The notes beneath the pieces were generated by a model that made no database searches, was not told where the DNA came from, and saw nothing but the letters and a program-made list of their open reading frames with translations. The translations under genes and the position numbers were made by a program. From assembly GCA_031284445.1 (NCBI GenBank), contig JAISZW010000127.1, positions 1 through 16,668 of the forward strand: a stretch of DNA of 16,668 nt, in the 5' to 3' direction. The number at the start of each line of letters is the position of its first letter. Position 1 is the stretch's first letter. Shown in pieces: positions 15,403 to 16,668 of the stretch. Source of the DNA: Candidatus Methanovirga basalitermitum (GTDB lineage Archaea; Methanobacteriota; Methanobacteria; Methanobacteriales; Methanobacteriaceae).

Positions 15403-15457
15403 GTTTAGATAAACAAGATACTAATAGAAATTTTAATCAAAAATCCTTAAGTTGACA
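15403..15457. repeat. IS end, inverted copy of 4998-5053
   Basis: Reading the minus strand from 15457 gives TGTCAACTTAAGGATTTTTG and onward to TCTTGTTTAT, matching the left copy with a few differences. Inside this end (lower coordinates) there is no transposase relic, so it is a lone terminus. It lies about 40 bp beyond the flpA stop. Confidence 0.6.
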
Positions 15458-15498
15458 GTAGTGATTATATTTAGATAGTTTTACAGAGACAATCATTG

Positions 15499-16176
15499 TT
15501 ATAAACTTTTTTCAACTAATAATCCGAGATGATCTTTTTTATAAGGTTCAAGTTTTATCTTCTCTAAAATTCTAAATCCTCTGTTTATTAGCTTCTTTTC
15601 TTCTTCTTTAAAAACTTTTTTTGGATTTTTAATAACATTAATACTGCGAGATTTAATAGTAATCAATCCAACAGCTTTTTTTTCCAAAAATAAGTCAATA
15701 TTACTCATAAATAACTCACTCTGATTTGGTTGAGCAACATCGCAATATATGAAGTCTACTTTTTCAACTAAACTAACATAATTCTTTGGCTTGTTAGCAT
15801 CAGCTAATATTGGGGCTATATTTTGTCTATTATCTGATAGTCTTGTTAGTTTTCGCATTGTAATTGGTGAAAATTCAACAGCATATATTAACCCATTGTA
15901 GACCATATCTGATATGTGAGAAACTGTTGTTCCAGTTGATGCTCCAAGATATAGGATTTTATAATCATCTTCAATAGTTAATTTCGACATTCCATTTAAT
16001 AATGCAGCTGCCAGTTTTGATCTGTAAGGATTCCAAACCCTATATTCGACTTCAATTTCCTCATTGTTTATACATTGATTTTCAATTATCAATTTTTCCC
16101 CATAAACTCTTAATCCTGGGGACAAATTTTTAGTAGCTATATTATCTTCTTTAAAATAAATCTCCATTTTATCCAC
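15499..16176 (-). CDS. flpA: Fibrillarin-like rRNA/tRNA 2'-O-methyltransferase
   Basis: 225-residue archaeal fibrillarin, the SAM-dependent methyltransferase of box C/D RNPs, which works with Nop5 and L7Ae on guide-RNA-selected riboses. NPYRSKLAAALLNG precedes the SAM motif LGASTGTTVSH (77-87); AVEFSP (99-104) is motif II; ILADANKP and YCDVAQPNQ (145-153, with Asp146) are the conserved motif and active-site loop; Lys54, Lys175 and His216 complete the usual K-D-K-H set. The frame opens at GTG 16176; an ATG three codons in (16167-16165) is an equally good start, and neither has a convincing ribosome-binding site. The usual upstream partner nop5 is not adjacent: the DNA upstream is repeats. Confidence 0.94.
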   Translation of the reverse strand: MDKMEIYFKEDNIATKNLSPGLRVYGEKLIIENQCINNEEIEVEYRVWNPYRSKLAAALLNGMSKLTIEDDYKILYLGASTGTTVSHISDMVYNGLIYAVEFSPITMRKLTRLSDNRQNIAPILADANKPKNYVSLVEKVDFIYCDVAQPNQSELFMSNIDLFLEKKAVGLITIKSRSINVIKNPKKVFKEEEKKLINRGFRILEKIKLEPYKKDHLGLLVEKSL

Positions 16177-16307
16177 TATTAAACATTGGTTTTGATTTAA
16201 TAAATATTCAATTTCCCAGTATAAACATCTTTTAAATTAATATAAGTTTTAAATATAAAACTTTAAAAGTTTGAAAAAATCAAAAATTTGTTAACAACTC
16301 AAAGTTC

Positions 16308-16337
16308 AATTAAAATTTTACTAATTAAAATTTTACT
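16308..16337. repeat. 15-bp perfect tandem duplication
   Basis: AATTAAAATTTTACT occurs twice in a row. Its right end merges into the ACTAAAAT that flanks the MITE starting at 16343. Confidence 0.8.
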
Positions 16338-16342
16338 AAAAT

Positions 16343-16440
16343 GAGGGTGTAAAAAAGTGTGGAGTTATTTGGAAAAATTGACTTTTATTTATAAATAAAC
16401 TTGAAAATTTTAGAAAAACTCCACAAAAATTTACATCCTC
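16343..16440. mobile_element. 98-bp palindromic MITE, right copy (inverted)
   Basis: It starts GAGGGTGTAAAAAAGTG and ends TTTACATCCTC. It is the exact reverse complement of 1839-1936 over all 98 bases. CTAAAAT occurs on both sides (16336-16342 and 16441-16447), a 7-bp direct repeat that is probably the remains of the 8-bp target duplication (ACTAAAAT against CCTAAAAT). It lies about 165 bp upstream of flpA. Confidence 0.85.
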
Positions 16441-16447
16441 CTAAAAT

Positions 16448-16503
16448 GAGGGTGTAAAAAAGTGTGGAGTTATTTTCGATTTTTGAAAAAAATCGAAAAT
16501 AAT
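16448..16503. mobile_element. Partial second MITE or IS end in tandem, different core
   Basis: It starts with the same 28 bases as its left neighbour, GAGGGTGTAAAAAAGTGTGG onward to GTTATTT, then switches to another palindrome, ATTATTTTCGATTTTT-GAA-AAAAATCGAAAATAAT in type. After AATAATC the expected closing arm (ACTCCACAC...CCCTC) is missing. It is either a truncated sister MITE or the end of a full insertion sequence that continues right. Confidence 0.6.
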
Positions 16504-16668
16504 CATAAACCTTTACTTTACTAAAAGTATCATCCACACAAAACTCATGCTTGAAAAATACAGTTAACACACTATAAAATAAAAAATAAGCAGAATTAAA
16601 TAGTAAAACTTAAATATAATGAAGGACAGATAACTAAACATGACAATAGTAAGCAAATCTGCCCTTGC
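16504..16668. other. Right edge of the window, no gene recognised
   Basis: AT-rich DNA. A minus-strand frame (16570-16385) passes outward through the MITE arm and could be the tail of a transposase, but its text is largely made by the repeat itself, and I do not recognise the remainder. Neither nop5 nor any other gene is visible. Confidence 0.5.

Noticed and set aside
1839..16440. A composite transposon spanning the whole window
   Set aside because: The content is core housekeeping genes and each MITE has its own target duplication, so the copies inserted separately.
16385..16570. 61-residue minus-strand ORF at the right edge
   Set aside because: Half of it is the MITE arm in translation, it lacks a ribosome-binding site, and the rest is not recognisable. 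I kept only the repeat calls.

Overview
The window looks like a piece of a very AT-rich methanogenic archaeon, most likely in the order Methanobacteriales and Methanobrevibacter-like. The reasons are purely archaeal information genes (NMD3, archaeal DnaG, fibrillarin-like FlpA, an archaeal/eukaryal-type TyrRS, TruD), an archaeal inositol-lipid type CDP-alcohol phosphatidyltransferase, the small AcnX/DUF126 subunit of the archaeal mevalonate pathway, a stand-alone fumarate-reductase flavoprotein of the methanogen TfrA type, and a tRNA without an encoded CCA end. The genus is inference; no rRNA is present.

Layout. 258-1250 (+) is a NOG1-type ribosome-assembly GTPase. 1251-2004 is a gene-free stretch holding what looks like the decayed 3' end of an IS200/IS605 TnpB element, a run of small hairpins and a 98-bp palindromic MITE. 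2005-4945 (-) is a four-gene block read right to left: CDP-alcohol phosphatidyltransferase, DUF357 protein, NMD3, TyrRS. 4946-6256 is eroded DNA with an IS end, a frameshifted zinc-ribbon transposase start and a broken type III restriction enzyme fragment. 6257-6328 is tRNA-Arg(GCG). 6413-8098 (+) is truD plus the DUF126 protein. 8099-8739 has a possible aborted gene start and a ~239-bp inverted-repeat element. 8740-10788 (+) is the TfrA-like flavoprotein plus a small DUF454/YbaN membrane protein, ending tail-to-tail with an RraA-like protein (10785-11576, -). 11577-12822 is AT-rich with repeats, a 40-codon ORF and an unexplained more complex block. 12823-15078 (+) is dnaG, bioY and a DUF1284 protein. 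15079-15498 holds an amino-acid permease relic and an IS end. 15499-16176 (-) is flpA, followed to the window end by two nested/tandem MITE copies.

How it fits together. The living genes are mostly housekeeping: ribosome assembly and export-type factors (NOG1, NMD3), tRNA charging and modification (TyrRS, TruD, tRNA-Arg), rRNA/tRNA 2'-O-methylation (FlpA), RNA/DNA metabolism (DnaG), membrane lipid synthesis (phosphatidyltransferase, and isoprenoid supply through DUF126) and biotin uptake (BioY). I see no intact, new multi-gene system. What stands out is the intergenic DNA: at least five kinds of mobile or accessory gene relic, and small non-autonomous palindromic elements. Two of these are identical over all 98 bp in opposite orientation 14.4 kb apart, with target-site duplications, so they moved or were copied recently.
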